This document shows positions 37,492 to 47,600 of a DNA stretch of 64,000 nucleotides, piece by piece. This DNA comes from Candidatus Electrothrix scaldis (lineage in GTDB: Bacteria; Desulfobacterota; Desulfobulbia; Desulfobulbales; Desulfobulbaceae). How positions within the stretch are numbered: the first letter of the stretch is position 1; the number at the start of each line of letters is the position of its first letter. The notes beneath the pieces were generated by a model. That model did not search any database and was not told where the DNA came from. It saw only the letters and a program-made list of their open reading frames with translations. The position numbers and the translations under genes were made by a program. The stretch lies in assembly GCA_033584155.1 (NCBI GenBank), contig CP138355.1, forward strand, positions 4,101,826 through 4,165,825, given 5' to 3'.

Positions 37492-38328
37492 ATGGCCTGG
37501 AAAATTCTTTGTACTGTTGCGCTACAACATAATTTTTTTTCCACTACTAACTCTGGTCCGGAACTGGATTTCGTCCCCAGCGTGGAAACCCAGACAGTCA
37601 TGCAAAGTGTGGGGATGCTCAGCCGGGTTGATAAAAACCGTATCCTTTTATCCTACGACGATGAAAAAGAAGAAATCCTGCTTTCCTGTATCCCTATGGA
37701 CACTCAGCAGCTTGAGTTTATTTTCCAGGTCTATGCCCAAGATCTTTATTTTGGACTGTACAGCGAATCTTCTTCAGCAGAAGAAGCACCCTATTATAGC
37801 AATATAAAAAAAAACAGAAAGAAAAATACTGCTGAGGAAGATGACATTTTCTTAACAAGATGTGCTGGTGACCAGGCCCTGGCAATCCGAGAACGAGCAG
37901 GAAATCATGCGCGATATCCTGTACAACCTGCGATTTTAAATTTTGTTATTAGTATAACAAAAGAAACGTACAAGGAACCCAAAGAATACCTGATTCACTG
38001 CGCATCTCGAAAGACCTACTGGAAGTACTATCTTCTCGGAGAACTAGCAGACCACGAGGCAGAAATTATTGACCTCAAAGGAGAAATTAATTTCCAAAAC
38101 GCCGGGCATCAGTTTCCATTTCCGGGAAGAACAGCTATGGTCTTTTATTCCACAGAACCAATTCCTTTGGAGGAACGGCCGAACAGACAATTTCAATTAC
38201 GCCAAAGTGGGAACAATGGCAATAAAGTGCTGATAAAGCGATTACCTAATGCCTCTATAGAGAATCTTGCTCGGGATACTCTCAAGGGTGAACAAGTGAA
38301 TGTGTCAGAAATATATATCAATTATTAA
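37492..38328 (+). CDS. Unassigned eCIS-operon protein
   Basis: The protein has 278 residues with no family I can name. It lies three bases after the DUF4255 gene and 17 before the sheath gene, so it is almost certainly part of the same particle or its assembly. It has no signal peptide or membrane helix. It reads as a beta-rich soluble protein (LDFVPSVETQTVMQSVGMLS, LLSCIPMDTQQLEFIFQVYA). A cap adaptor or an assembly factor would fit the position; neither is shown. Confidence 0.55.
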   Translation: MAWKILCTVALQHNFFSTTNSGPELDFVPSVETQTVMQSVGMLSRVDKNRILLSYDDEKEEILLSCIPMDTQQLEFIFQVYAQDLYFGLYSESSSAEEAPYYSNIKKNRKKNTAEEDDIFLTRCAGDQALAIRERAGNHARYPVQPAILNFVISITKETYKEPKEYLIHCASRKTYWKYYLLGELADHEAEIIDLKGEINFQNAGHQFPFPGRTAMVFYSTEPIPLEERPNRQFQLRQSGNNGNKVLIKRLPNASIENLARDTLKGEQVNVSEIYINY

Positions 38329-38345
38329 ATGAACAGGAGGAGAGT

Positions 38346-40004
38346 ATGGGCGTAATGAAAACCCCAGGCGTGTATATTGTTGAAAAAAACGCCTTTCCTA
38401 ACTCAGTTGTCGAGGTTGCAACCGCAGTGCCGGTCTTTATCGGTTACACAGAATTTGCTGACAATAAGGGAAAGCCATTATCAAATAAAGCGTGGCGGAT
38501 TACCTCAATGGCAGAGTTTGTTAGCTATTTTGGGGGCCCTCCAATGCCTAGTTTCTCTCTTTCTGAACCAGGAGGAGGAGACGCCGCGACGGCAGATGCG
38601 GGAGAAGAGGGAGAGGGGGCAGCTACTGGAGGAGCAGACAATGCAACAGCCAACTTTTCTATGGGAATTAACCGGAAAACAAGAAATTTTTCCTTTTTCC
38701 AACAAAAAGGGCCAAAGGGAGGAAAATATCTCCTCTACCGCTCCATGCAGCTCTTTTTTCAAAATGGGGGCAGCACCTGCTATATTGTCTCAGTAGGAGA
38801 TTACAGCCAGGATGTGGAGGCAGATAAGTTACGGGCAGGAATCAAAGAACTGCTTAAGGAACAAGAACCCACTATGGTGGTGATTCCTGAGGCTGTTCTC
38901 TTGGACAAGGACAACTGTATTTCTGTGCAACAGGCTGCCTTGGCTCATTGCGGGGGCAAAATGCGAAACCGTATTACCATCCTGGATATCTATGATGGCT
39001 GGAAAGATCGAAACCACCCTGACGGTAATTGTATAGACGAGTTCCGTAATGCTCTAGGCATCAATTATCTGGATTTTGCTACTGCCTATTATCCCTGGCT
39101 CAACACCACTATTGTCCAGGACAACGAGTTGGGCTACGTCAATTTTGACGAAAAAGAAGAGTTAATGCGGTTAATCCGGGAAGAGCTCAAGCTGCCAGAA
39201 GATTTAGACAAAGGCTCGGTAAAAGAGCAACAACAGAATAAGGCTATTCAGAGCATCGGTTACACTGATGAAGAATGGCAGAAACAGATTGCTCAAGATA
39301 CCGACAAAGAAGCTTCTGATATTACAGAAGATGAGATAGAGCAACATAAGGTACTGTTGAACAAAAGTCTGATCGCCATGAGCCCGGCCTTTAACAGCCT
39401 TCTTGCGGAGATGAAAAGTCAGTTAAATCTCCTCCCCCCTGCCGCTGCTATGGCTGGCATCTATACCATGGTGGATAATTCCCGAGGGGTCTGGAAGGCC
39501 CCGGCTAATGTCAGTCTGAATGCTGTAATCTCACCTACTGTCAATATCACCCATGACGACCAGGAAGACCTCAACGTCACCACTCAGGGTAAGTCAATTA
39601 ACGCTATTCGACCTTTTATCGGTGAAGGCACCTTGGTCTGGGGTGCCCGAACCTTAGACGGGAACAGCCTGGACTGGCGCTATGTCAATGTACGCCGGAC
39701 CATGATCATGCTGGAGGAATCTATACGATTGGCATCCAAGGCCTATGTATTTGAAAATAATACCGCTAACACCTGGGTGACCATAAAAAGTATGATCTCG
39801 AATTTTCTCACCGGAATCTGGAAACGAGGAGGACTTGCAGGAGCAGCACCGGCAGATGCCTTTAGTGTCCATGTTGGTCTGGGGGACACCATGACTCCTG
39901 AGGACATCCTGGAAGGTATCATGCGAATCACAGTACTGGTTGCTCTGATCAGACCCGCTGAATTTATCGAGATAACTTTCCAGCAGCAAATGCAAAAATC
40001 CTGA
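38346..40004 (+). CDS. Contractile sheath protein
   Basis: This protein forms the contractile outer cylinder. The 552 residues begin TPGVYIVEKNAFPNSVVEVATAVPVFIGYT, the classic tail-sheath N-terminus. The conserved C-terminal region includes AIRPFIGEGTLVWGARTLDGNSLDWRYVNVRRTMIMLEESI and the terminal handshake strand. A Gly/Ala/Glu-rich insertion (about residues 74-108) lies in the first domain. Only one sheath gene is present, whereas Afp and PVC have three. A good AGGAGG site precedes the start. Confidence 0.93.
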   Translation: MGVMKTPGVYIVEKNAFPNSVVEVATAVPVFIGYTEFADNKGKPLSNKAWRITSMAEFVSYFGGPPMPSFSLSEPGGGDAATADAGEEGEGAATGGADNATANFSMGINRKTRNFSFFQQKGPKGGKYLLYRSMQLFFQNGGSTCYIVSVGDYSQDVEADKLRAGIKELLKEQEPTMVVIPEAVLLDKDNCISVQQAALAHCGGKMRNRITILDIYDGWKDRNHPDGNCIDEFRNALGINYLDFATAYYPWLNTTIVQDNELGYVNFDEKEELMRLIREELKLPEDLDKGSVKEQQQNKAIQSIGYTDEEWQKQIAQDTDKEASDITEDEIEQHKVLLNKSLIAMSPAFNSLLAEMKSQLNLLPPAAAMAGIYTMVDNSRGVWKAPANVSLNAVISPTVNITHDDQEDLNVTTQGKSINAIRPFIGEGTLVWGARTLDGNSLDWRYVNVRRTMIMLEESIRLASKAYVFENNTANTWVTIKSMISNFLTGIWKRGGLAGAAPADAFSVHVGLGDTMTPEDILEGIMRITVLVALIRPAEFIEITFQQQMQKS

Positions 40005-40109
40005 TAAACACGTACCCAACAAGAAACAGGGCATTATCTGAATTAATTATTTTTTTCGACTGACTCCGGGGAAATTGAGTCTTGAAGAATACTATCTAAG
40101 GAGAGCATT

Positions 40110-40577
40110 ATGGCTGAAGACGGATCTGCACAATCAACAGACGCCAAAACCGGATGGCCTTTACCGAAGTTTCATTTTCAGGTCAAATGGGATGATAAGG
40201 AGATGTCCTTTCAGGAAGTTTCCGGCCTTGATGTTGAAGCCCAGCCCATTGAATATCGTGCTGGCGACAACCCGGTCTTCTCAACCCTGAAAATGCCAGG
40301 CCTGAAGAAATACGGCAATATCACCATGAAAAAAGGTATCTTTAAATCCGACAATAAATTCTGGGACTGGTTCAATGAGATAAAAATGAACGTCATAAAA
40401 AGAGTCCCTGTAACAATCAGCCTGCTGGATGAAGAAGGCAGCCCAACGATGGTCTGGACCCTAACCAATGCCTGGCCAACCAAGATTACAGGGACTGATT
40501 TAAAGTCTGACGGCAATGAGGTAGCTGTTGAAAGCATTGAAATAGCCCATGAAGGGCTGACTATTGCAAATGGTTAA
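40110..40577 (+). CDS. Inner tube protein (Afp1/Pvc1-like, gp19 fold)
   Basis: The protein has 155 residues. The fold is recognised from PKFHFQVKWDDKEMSFQEVSGLDVEAQPIEYRAG, KKYGNITMKKGI, and WTLTNAWPTKITGTDLKSDGNEVAVESIEIAHEGLT. It should stack into the hollow tube that carries cargo. It lies 105 bases after the sheath gene and is preceded by a clear Shine-Dalgarno-like stretch (AAGGAGAG). Confidence 0.93.
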   Translation: MAEDGSAQSTDAKTGWPLPKFHFQVKWDDKEMSFQEVSGLDVEAQPIEYRAGDNPVFSTLKMPGLKKYGNITMKKGIFKSDNKFWDWFNEIKMNVIKRVPVTISLLDEEGSPTMVWTLTNAWPTKITGTDLKSDGNEVAVESIEIAHEGLTIANG

Positions 40578-40665
40578 TCCATAAAGAGAAATCTCCATAA
40601 CAACCAAACAACAAACCGGAGGCCGAGAGGTCTCCGACACTCAATATTCTGATTTTATCAACAAA

Positions 40666-41160
40666 ATGTTTAATTTAAAAAAATCAGGTAAGAACAAAAA
40701 AAACACGCCAAAGGATCAGTCCTACCCCCCAGTTGCTTTCTACTTCAAGGTAATCATTGGTGGGGAGCAAAATTCTGATAATTCTTTTCAGGAGGTCTCA
40801 GGCCTTAATATGGAGCTGGAAACCGAAGACCTGGCTGAAGGAGGAGAAAACAGATTTGTTCATCACCTCCCCAAAACAACCAAACATCCAAACTTGGTCG
40901 TAAAACGTGGAATTGCTCCCAAAAGCTCAAAGCTCATTAAATGGTGCAAGGAGACCTTGGAATCGGATTTCAGTAGCCGTTTCAAACTCAAGCCGGTTGA
41001 CGTCCACCTGTTAAATGAACAAGGGAAAGTATTGTACAGCTGGTCAATTACCAACGCCTTACCGGTGAGCTGGGAGATAGAGGCTTTTAATGCGACCAAA
41101 AATGATGTGGCTATAGAAAAGATCGAATTTAAATACAGCACGTTAAAAAGGGCTACGTAA
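40666..41160 (+). CDS. Second tube protein (Afp5/Pvc5-like)
   Basis: The protein has 164 residues with the same fold (PPVAFYFKVII, NSFQEVSGLNMELETEDLAEGGENRFVHHLP, VYSWSITNALPVSWEIEAFNATKNDVAIEKIEFKY). The divergence from the first tube protein and the place just before the spike genes match Afp5, which forms the tube's baseplate-proximal ring. A short basic N-terminus (KKSGKNKKN) precedes the fold. Confidence 0.88.
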   Translation: MFNLKKSGKNKKNTPKDQSYPPVAFYFKVIIGGEQNSDNSFQEVSGLNMELETEDLAEGGENRFVHHLPKTTKHPNLVVKRGIAPKSSKLIKWCKETLESDFSSRFKLKPVDVHLLNEQGKVLYSWSITNALPVSWEIEAFNATKNDVAIEKIEFKYSTLKRAT

Positions 41161-41161
41161 T

Positions 41162-41329
41162 ATGGGTATCGATATAAAAAAGCTGGTGATAAAAACTGTG
41201 ATAGAGCCGCAGAGTGCCCCTCAACAACAGCCCCAGCAATACCAGGATCTTGAGTATTTGAAGGCACAGCTTCTCAGTCAATGTCGTCAGATGATTCAGG
41301 ATACGTTGCGACGGGAGAAGGAGCGATAG
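41162..41329 (+). CDS. DUF5908 small eCIS protein (Afp6-like)
   Basis: A 55-residue protein that is easily missed. The start ATG is at 41162, one base past the previous stop, and the stop is at 41327-41329. The N-terminus MGIDIKKLVIKTVIE is the DUF5908 pattern found between the tube and LysM genes in many eCIS loci. A Gln-rich middle and a basic helical tail (MIQDTLRREKER) follow. GGAGAAGGAG before its stop serves the next gene. Confidence 0.8.
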   Translation: MGIDIKKLVIKTVIEPQSAPQQQPQQYQDLEYLKAQLLSQCRQMIQDTLRREKER

Positions 41330-41332
41330 GAT

Positions 41333-42022
41333 ATGGGAGGACAGAGCCAAGCGGGCAAGCTGGAAAAAATGACGATCACTCCTTGCAAAGTGGACGACGA
41401 AGGTAATATCACTGCTCAAGCTGACAGTAAAAGTATGAAGGTGATGATTAACCCCTCCTCCTTTACCCACAATCTCACAATATCCTATAGTCAAAAAGAA
41501 GCATTGGGAGCAAACGGAGAAGACTTAAAGTTCAAAAATATCAAGCCGGATACCGTGAGCTTTGAGCTGGTGTTTGATGGCACCGGAGTTGTTCCGAACG
41601 CTACCGACACTGTTAAAGACCAAGTAGACCAACTCAAAAAAATAGTATATCAATATGATGGCAAAGAGCATCAACCAACACCAGTTCGTCTGACGTGGGG
41701 CAGCTTCCTGTTTTTCGGCAGGCTTGATTCATTAAATTTGGAATACACCCTATTCAAGCCCAGCGGAGATCCCTTACGAGCGAAGACAAAGCTCTCATTC
41801 AGTAAATACATGAGTAAGGAAGAGCAGGCCTTACGCAAAAATAATTCTTCTCCTGATCTTACTCACACCATCGTTGTCAAAGCCGGGGACACCTTGCCCC
41901 TACTCTGCTATAAGGTCTATAAAGATTCATCTTATTATCCAGAAGTAGCTCGGATCAATGGGCTGAATAACTTGCACACCCTTCAGCCTGGTCAGCGATT
42001 ACAATTTCCTCCGTTGCGATGA
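41333..42022 (+). CDS. Tube-to-spike adaptor with LysM domain (Afp7-like)
   Basis: The protein has 229 residues. The N-terminal part (KVMINPSSFTHNLTISYSQKEALGANGEDLKF, VSFELVFDGTGVVP, VRLTWGSFLFFGRLDSLNLEYTLF) is the contractile-system tube-adaptor domain. The C-terminus holds a LysM module at about 178-228 (HTIVVKAGDTLPLLCYKVY, INGLNNLHTLQPGQRL). It links the last tube ring with the VgrG-like spike, consistent with the gene order. Confidence 0.9.
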   Translation: MGGQSQAGKLEKMTITPCKVDDEGNITAQADSKSMKVMINPSSFTHNLTISYSQKEALGANGEDLKFKNIKPDTVSFELVFDGTGVVPNATDTVKDQVDQLKKIVYQYDGKEHQPTPVRLTWGSFLFFGRLDSLNLEYTLFKPSGDPLRAKTKLSFSKYMSKEEQALRKNNSSPDLTHTIVVKAGDTLPLLCYKVYKDSSYYPEVARINGLNNLHTLQPGQRLQFPPLR

Positions 42023-42067
42023 GCATACACAAAGTATGCCTGCACGTAAAAAAACGATTTAATAAGT

Positions 42068-43852
42068 ATGCCAGAATCTCCCAATAAAGAAGGCGGCGGT
42101 GTCGTCAAGTTCGTCGTCTCCAGCAGTGGCACCCCTGTAAAGGGTACGGTCCAGTTTTTCTCCATAGAAACCCGAAAAGAGATCAACAAAGTCTCTTCAG
42201 CCCGCCTAGTGATTGCGGACGGCTATGTGGCAGAGCAGGACTTTCCGGTCAGCAACAGCGGGGATTTCAAACCGGGCAAGGAGGTTAAAATAGAGCTGGG
42301 CTACGAGAGTGAGGCAGACACGGTTTTTGAAGGCATCGTGGTCAAACAGCAGATCCAGATCACCTGTGAAGCTCCTCAGCTGATTGTTGAATGCCGGGAC
42401 AAGGCCGCAGCCATGACTGTGGAACGAAAAAATGCCAATTATGTGGATAAGAGCGACAGCGATATTATCAAGTCCCTGATCAATAACGCGAGCCTTCAGG
42501 CCAAGGTGGACGACAGCGGTGGAACCCATCCTGAACTGGTCCAGTATTACTGCACGGACTGGGATTTCATGCTCAGTCGGGCCGAGGCCGCTGGCATGCT
42601 GGTTATGGTGGATGATGGCACAGTCACCGTCAAGACGCCGGACACCAGCAGCTCGCCTAACCTCAAGGTCAGCTACGGCAATGACCTCATAGAGTTTCAG
42701 GCTGAAATGGATGCAGTGAGCCAGCAGGCCTCCTTCAGCAGCACATCCTGGGATCCTGCCGCCCAAAAGGTGGTCAAGCAGCAAGTCAAAGCAAAGGCCT
42801 TTAATCAACAAGGAGACCTTGATTCCACGGCCCTGGCCAAGACCCTATCCTCCCCCTCTGTCTCCTTACAAACCGGGGCACCGCTGAAGGCTGCTTTTCT
42901 CAAAAAATGGGTTGAATCCGGGCGAATGAAGAGCGGCCTTGCCAGGATTCGTGGGCGCATGACCTTTCAGGGCAATGCCAAGGCCAAGATAGGAGAACTC
43001 ATCGAACTTGAAGGTGTGGGCGAGCATTTCAACGGCAAGGTCTTTGTCAGTGGGGTACGTCACCAAGTCGGTGAGGGCAACTGGTTAACCGAGGTGGAAT
43101 TCGGCATTTCACCAGACTGGTTTGCTGAACGACGGGATCTCACCGCCCTGCCAGCGGCCGGGCTTCTCCCGGCAATTGAAGGGCTCCAGATCGGGATAGT
43201 GATGAAGCTTGATGGCGACCCCTTAAAACTCCATCGGATCCAGATCAAAGTTCCTGTGCTCCAGGCAGAAACCGAGGGCATCTGGGCCCGACTGGCCCAG
43301 GGCTATGCCTCAAAAGAGTTTGGAAGCTTTGTCCTGCCAGAAGTTGGTGATGAGGTTATCCTTGGTTATTTCAACAACGACCCCTCACACCCCGTCATCA
43401 TTGGCAGTCTCTATAACGGCCAGCACCCCCCACCGTACAAGATAGAAAAGAAAAATAATATCAAAGCATTTGTCAGCAGAGAGAAGCTGACCGTGGAAAT
43501 GGATGAAGAGAAAAAGGTGATCACCGTGAAGACACCTGGGGAGAATACCATCGTCATCAGTGATAAGGATAAGGGTATTCTACTGAAAGACCAAAATGAT
43601 AATACGATCAAGCTCAACGACTCCGGCATCAGTATCGAAAGCCCCAAGGATATTAAAATTACCGCCAAGGGAAAGATCGATATCAAATCCACCGGAGCCC
43701 TTTCCTTGACATCCTCAGCTGATCTCAAGGGAGAAGGTATGAATGTCTCTTTAAAAGGGAAGACCAGTCTCACTGCAGATGGAGGACCGAATGCAACGCT
43801 TAAGGCTTCGGCAATGACGACCATAAAAGGTGGAATCGTGAAGATAAACTGA
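42068..43852 (+). CDS. VgrG-like spike protein (Afp8/Pvc8-like)
   Basis: The protein has 594 residues with the fused gp27/gp5-like arrangement: an N-terminal gp27-type hub (ARLVIADGYVAEQDFPVSNSGDFKPGKEVKIELGY), an OB-fold domain (GLQIGIVMKLDGDPLKLHRIQIKVP, EVGDEVILGYFNNDPSHPVIIGSLYNG), and a beta-helix needle (repeated Asp/Lys strands, IVISDKDKGILLKDQNDNTIKLND). It forms the trimeric spike under the PAAR tip. No lysozyme domain is seen. Confidence 0.92.
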   Translation: MPESPNKEGGGVVKFVVSSSGTPVKGTVQFFSIETRKEINKVSSARLVIADGYVAEQDFPVSNSGDFKPGKEVKIELGYESEADTVFEGIVVKQQIQITCEAPQLIVECRDKAAAMTVERKNANYVDKSDSDIIKSLINNASLQAKVDDSGGTHPELVQYYCTDWDFMLSRAEAAGMLVMVDDGTVTVKTPDTSSSPNLKVSYGNDLIEFQAEMDAVSQQASFSSTSWDPAAQKVVKQQVKAKAFNQQGDLDSTALAKTLSSPSVSLQTGAPLKAAFLKKWVESGRMKSGLARIRGRMTFQGNAKAKIGELIELEGVGEHFNGKVFVSGVRHQVGEGNWLTEVEFGISPDWFAERRDLTALPAAGLLPAIEGLQIGIVMKLDGDPLKLHRIQIKVPVLQAETEGIWARLAQGYASKEFGSFVLPEVGDEVILGYFNNDPSHPVIIGSLYNGQHPPPYKIEKKNNIKAFVSREKLTVEMDEEKKVITVKTPGENTIVISDKDKGILLKDQNDNTIKLNDSGISIESPKDIKITAKGKIDIKSTGALSLTSSADLKGEGMNVSLKGKTSLTADGGPNATLKASAMTTIKGGIVKIN

Positions 43853-43895
43853 TGTCACGATCGACTTAATACTCATCTCAAGACAAGGAAAATCC

Positions 43896-44195
43896 ATGCC
43901 ACCAGCTGCCCGACTCACCGATATGCATACCTGTCCCATGCAAACCCCAGCCACCCCTCCAATTCCTCATGTAGGAGGCCCGGTGATTGGACCGGGCATT
44001 CCCACGGTCCTTATCGCAAACATGCCTGCTGCCGTGGTGGGAGACAGCTGTATTTGCGTTGGTCCCCCCGACACCATTGCCAAAGGCTCAGCCACGGTCC
44101 AGATTGGAGGTAAACCCGCAGCCCGCATGGGCGATACCACTGCCCACGGCGGCAGTATAGTCCTGGGGTGTCCTACTGTGCTCATTGGAGGCTGA
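43896..44195 (+). CDS. PAAR-repeat spike-tip protein (Afp10-like)
   Basis: The 99-residue protein consists of PAAR repeats only (MPPAARLTDMHTCP, GPGIPTVLIANMPAAVVGDSCIC, AARMGDTTAHGGSIVLGCPTVLIGG) with the metal-binding His/Cys pattern. It caps the VgrG spike with a sharp tip. There is no C-terminal effector extension. It ends two bases before the gp25 start. Confidence 0.93.
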   Translation: MPPAARLTDMHTCPMQTPATPPIPHVGGPVIGPGIPTVLIANMPAAVVGDSCICVGPPDTIAKGSATVQIGGKPAARMGDTTAHGGSIVLGCPTVLIGG

Positions 44196-44196
44196 C

Positions 44197-44613
44197 ATGA
44201 AGGAAGACAGCTCGTTCCTCGGGAGGGGCTGGAGTTTCCCTCCCCGCTTTAATCCGGCTGATCGGGGCGTGGAAACCGTTGCGGAAGAAGAGGATATCCG
44301 GGAAAGCCTGCGGATTCTTTTTTCCACAGCCCCTGGCGAACGGATCATGCATCCCAGCTACGGGTGTGGCCTGAAACGGATGGTCTTTGAATCAATTACA
44401 GAGACCGTGCAAACCGAGATTAAAGACCTGATCGAGCGAGCTATCCTTTTTTTTGAACCCCGAATTACGCTGGAACAAGTTGAGCTGGATGCCACAGAGA
44501 TCTTTGAGGGCAAACTCCTGATCCTCCTTGAGTACACCATTCGCACTATCAATGTCCGCAGTAATATGGTCTATCCTTTTTATTTCCAGGAAGGAACCCT
44601 GCTGAATCCATGA
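44197..44613 (+). CDS. Baseplate wedge protein gp25/GPW-like (Afp9-like)
   Basis: The protein has 138 residues from the ATG at 44197 with GGAG upstream; TTG 44185 would overlap the PAAR gene without need. GRGWSFPPRFNPADRGVETVAEEEDIRESLRILFSTAPGERIMHP contains the gp25 EPR-like segment (here GERIMHP). It starts baseplate assembly round the spike. It overlaps the J-like gene by four bases. Confidence 0.9.
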   Translation: MKEDSSFLGRGWSFPPRFNPADRGVETVAEEEDIRESLRILFSTAPGERIMHPSYGCGLKRMVFESITETVQTEIKDLIERAILFFEPRITLEQVELDATEIFEGKLLILLEYTIRTINVRSNMVYPFYFQEGTLLNP

Positions 44614-47600
44614 CCAATCCCTTGAAGAAAAACAACAAACCCATCTTTGCTGGCGATACGCTCTACGGATTACCTATTTCCTCTGGAACCCATCAGCAGG
44701 ATCGTCTTCCACCTCCCTTGCAGCCAGATTGGTTCAATATTGAAGAACGTTCTCCTGCCTCCTTACTGAGCATGAGCCGACAGTATGCGGCAAAGCTTTG
44801 TTATTTTTCACGCCAGAATCAGCACCGAGGAGATTGGGAGAGCCTGTTCCACCATGATGAAGCGGCAATCATGGCAGAGATGCTCAGTTCGGATTTCCTT
44901 GTGGATGAAGAGGAATTTCTCCGTCATCTTAAGGAAAACAAGACCTCAGCAGCTGAAGCTGTGTTAAAGATTTCCCATAAGCTTGATCAATGGCTGGGCA
45001 GGTTACGAAGAAGAGAGAACCCAGCCCTGGGACCAGTCCTTGAACTGCTTGAGGTAAAGGCCAATCAGCTGTCACCATTACTGGATCAGCTTATTGTCCT
45101 TGCTCGTGGAAAAAGCAGCGATGAACATTTTTCCCACTTGCGTAAAACGAATGGAACAAATCAACCTCCTTTTTCTGAGGCTTCCCTTTCCCTGGCCTAC
45201 CAAGACAGTAAAGAGCTGTTACGGGCCACCCATACCGCTTTTCATCAGGCGCTCCTTGCTCTTCAGGAGATGGTTCCGCTTTTTTGGCAAGAGACCTTGG
45301 AGAGCGGGAACCATGAACCGGCAATAGGGCTCTTTATTGCCTTTGTCCAACTCTATTGTAAGGCAATAGGGCACGGACGAAGTTTTCCAGAGCGACATCT
45401 GGATTTTTACTACCAGCAGGTCCTGCAAACCAGGCCCCGGCAGCCTACTCCTAATGCTGTCCATTTGGTTCTGCGTACCCTTCCCGGTGGAGAGGCTGTG
45501 ATTCAACAGGGTGATCGCTTTTCAGCAGGGATAACAGAGGAGGCTGGTGAAGAAAAAATCTATCGTGCCGATTATGGACTCCGGGTCACTGACACCAAGG
45601 TCGAGCGTCTCCAGACCCTTTCCTTTCATCGCGATAAACTCATCTCCCCGGCCTGGGAAATGGGCTGTTTCACCCATTGCTGGACCAATGAACTTTCTGT
45701 TGCTGCGGAACCAGAGCCTGGCACAGAGCCTTCCAGCCTCCCCTTATTTGGCGATTCCCAACACCTTGTCCGTCGTTATGGGGCCAAAGAGGCCCAGCAC
45801 GGTCTTGTCCTGGCAGCACCTGAGCTTCTCCTCAGTCAGGGGAAACGGGAGATCGAACTGACCCTCTGTTATACAGCTGCTGAAGAGGGAAGAGATACCC
45901 TTCTGGAAAAGATGAGGCAGGCTACTGGTCAGGAGGAATTTTTCCTGTCTTTTGGTCAATTCCTGGCTTTCTATCTGAGCCCTATTGATCAACAAATCCC
46001 TGACGCCTATAAAAAACGAATCGAACAGGCTGCACAGCGCGCTGAAATTTCTCAGGCATCCTACAAGGTGATCCAGCAGCTCCTCAAAGAGAGTGATCAG
46101 GGCAACCTGCTCTTTTATCGTTTTCTCACCAATGTTTTTTATATCGATCTGAGTGGCGAGGATGGGTGGCTTCCTGTGGGGCGGTATGTAATTTTCCCTG
46201 TAGATTCATCAGAACCCGGCTGTACCGGTGGGCTCCGTCTCAGCTTTACTCTGGACCGCGACGCCCAACCCGTGGTCGGCTATCAAGCTGATCTGCATGG
46301 TCAGGGCTTTGAAACCACCCTGCCACTCCTTCGCCTTCGTCTCAATCATCAGGCCCATCTTTTTACCTATTCCATTTTCTCTTCCTGGATCATCGGTAAA
46401 GTTATATTGGAGACCAAGGCAGAACGAGTTGGCGACCTTCGGGTTGCAAACCAACATGGCTTATTGGACCCAAATCAACCTTTTCAGCCCTTTGGCCCCA
46501 TACCCACCCGGCAATCCTATATGATTATCGGGAGCTACGAGGCTGCCTGCAAGCATTTGACAGAGCTTCGTTTCACCTTTGATTGGGGTGAGCTTCCTGA
46601 AGAGGATGAAGGTTTTTCCGGTTACTACGACGGCTATACCTCATTGGATAATGCCTCGTTTCAGGCTGATTTTTCTCTCCTGCGTGGTGGTCATTGGGTA
46701 CCTGATACCCGGGCCCAACGTCAGACAATGCCTTTATTTTCCTGGCAGCCCTATAGTTCAGAACCGAATCAGGGGAAATTGAATGATCAGCATGAGCTGG
46801 TTATTAATGATCTAAAAAAATTTTCCCCGCTTCATCCTGCAACAGAGCCAGAAGATTTTTTCTACGGCCCAGGTCAGGGCGATGGCTTTTTCCGCTGGCA
46901 GATCTCCGGCGCCACTTTTGGTCAGAAGGAATATCCTGAGCTACTGACCAAGGTGATGACCCGCAATGCCCACTTGAAAAAAAAGCAGCTTCCACTTCCC
47001 AAGGTCCCCTATACTCCGCTGATCAATCAACTGACCCTGGGCTATACAGCTCGTTGTGTGCTTGATCTCAGTACAGCACCCCAAGGAACGAGCCAGCTCT
47101 ATCACCTTTCTCCCTTTGGTCTGAAGATTATATACCCCGAAGAGGTGCGCAAGCCCCATCCTTTGATTCCGAAAACAGATAATGCCGGTAATCTCTATAT
47201 CGGTTTGAGCGGTCCGGAAACAATGGGGCAGCTGACCCTCTATTTTGTTCTGGCCCCGGACAGTGATCGCAGTGCTGCTGATGAACAACCCGCCCTGTCC
47301 TGGTCCTATGCCACAGCGCAGCAATGGCGGCCCTTTCCTGAGGCCAATCTTCAGGGTGACAGTACAAATGCCTTTCTCCACTCCGGCATTATCACCCTGG
47401 ATATCCCCCGTGATATCAGCAACGAGAACAAAGAGATGGGCAAGGGCTTATACTGGCTTCGGGTTTCCACAGCCAATGATCCCCGGATGTTTTCCTCTTT
47501 ACAGGGCATCTACAGCCAGGCCCTGCGGGCAACCGCACTCCCAAAGGATACCAAAGAGGTGACCACAGCACCTCTGCCCCCCCAATCAGTGACCTCAACG

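Noticed and set aside
38346-44195. Type VI secretion system (VgrG, PAAR and tube genes)
   Set aside because: No TssJLM membrane complex, TssB/C pair or ClpV; a single phage-type sheath, DUF4255, CIS_TMP and DUF4157 genes fit eCIS instead.
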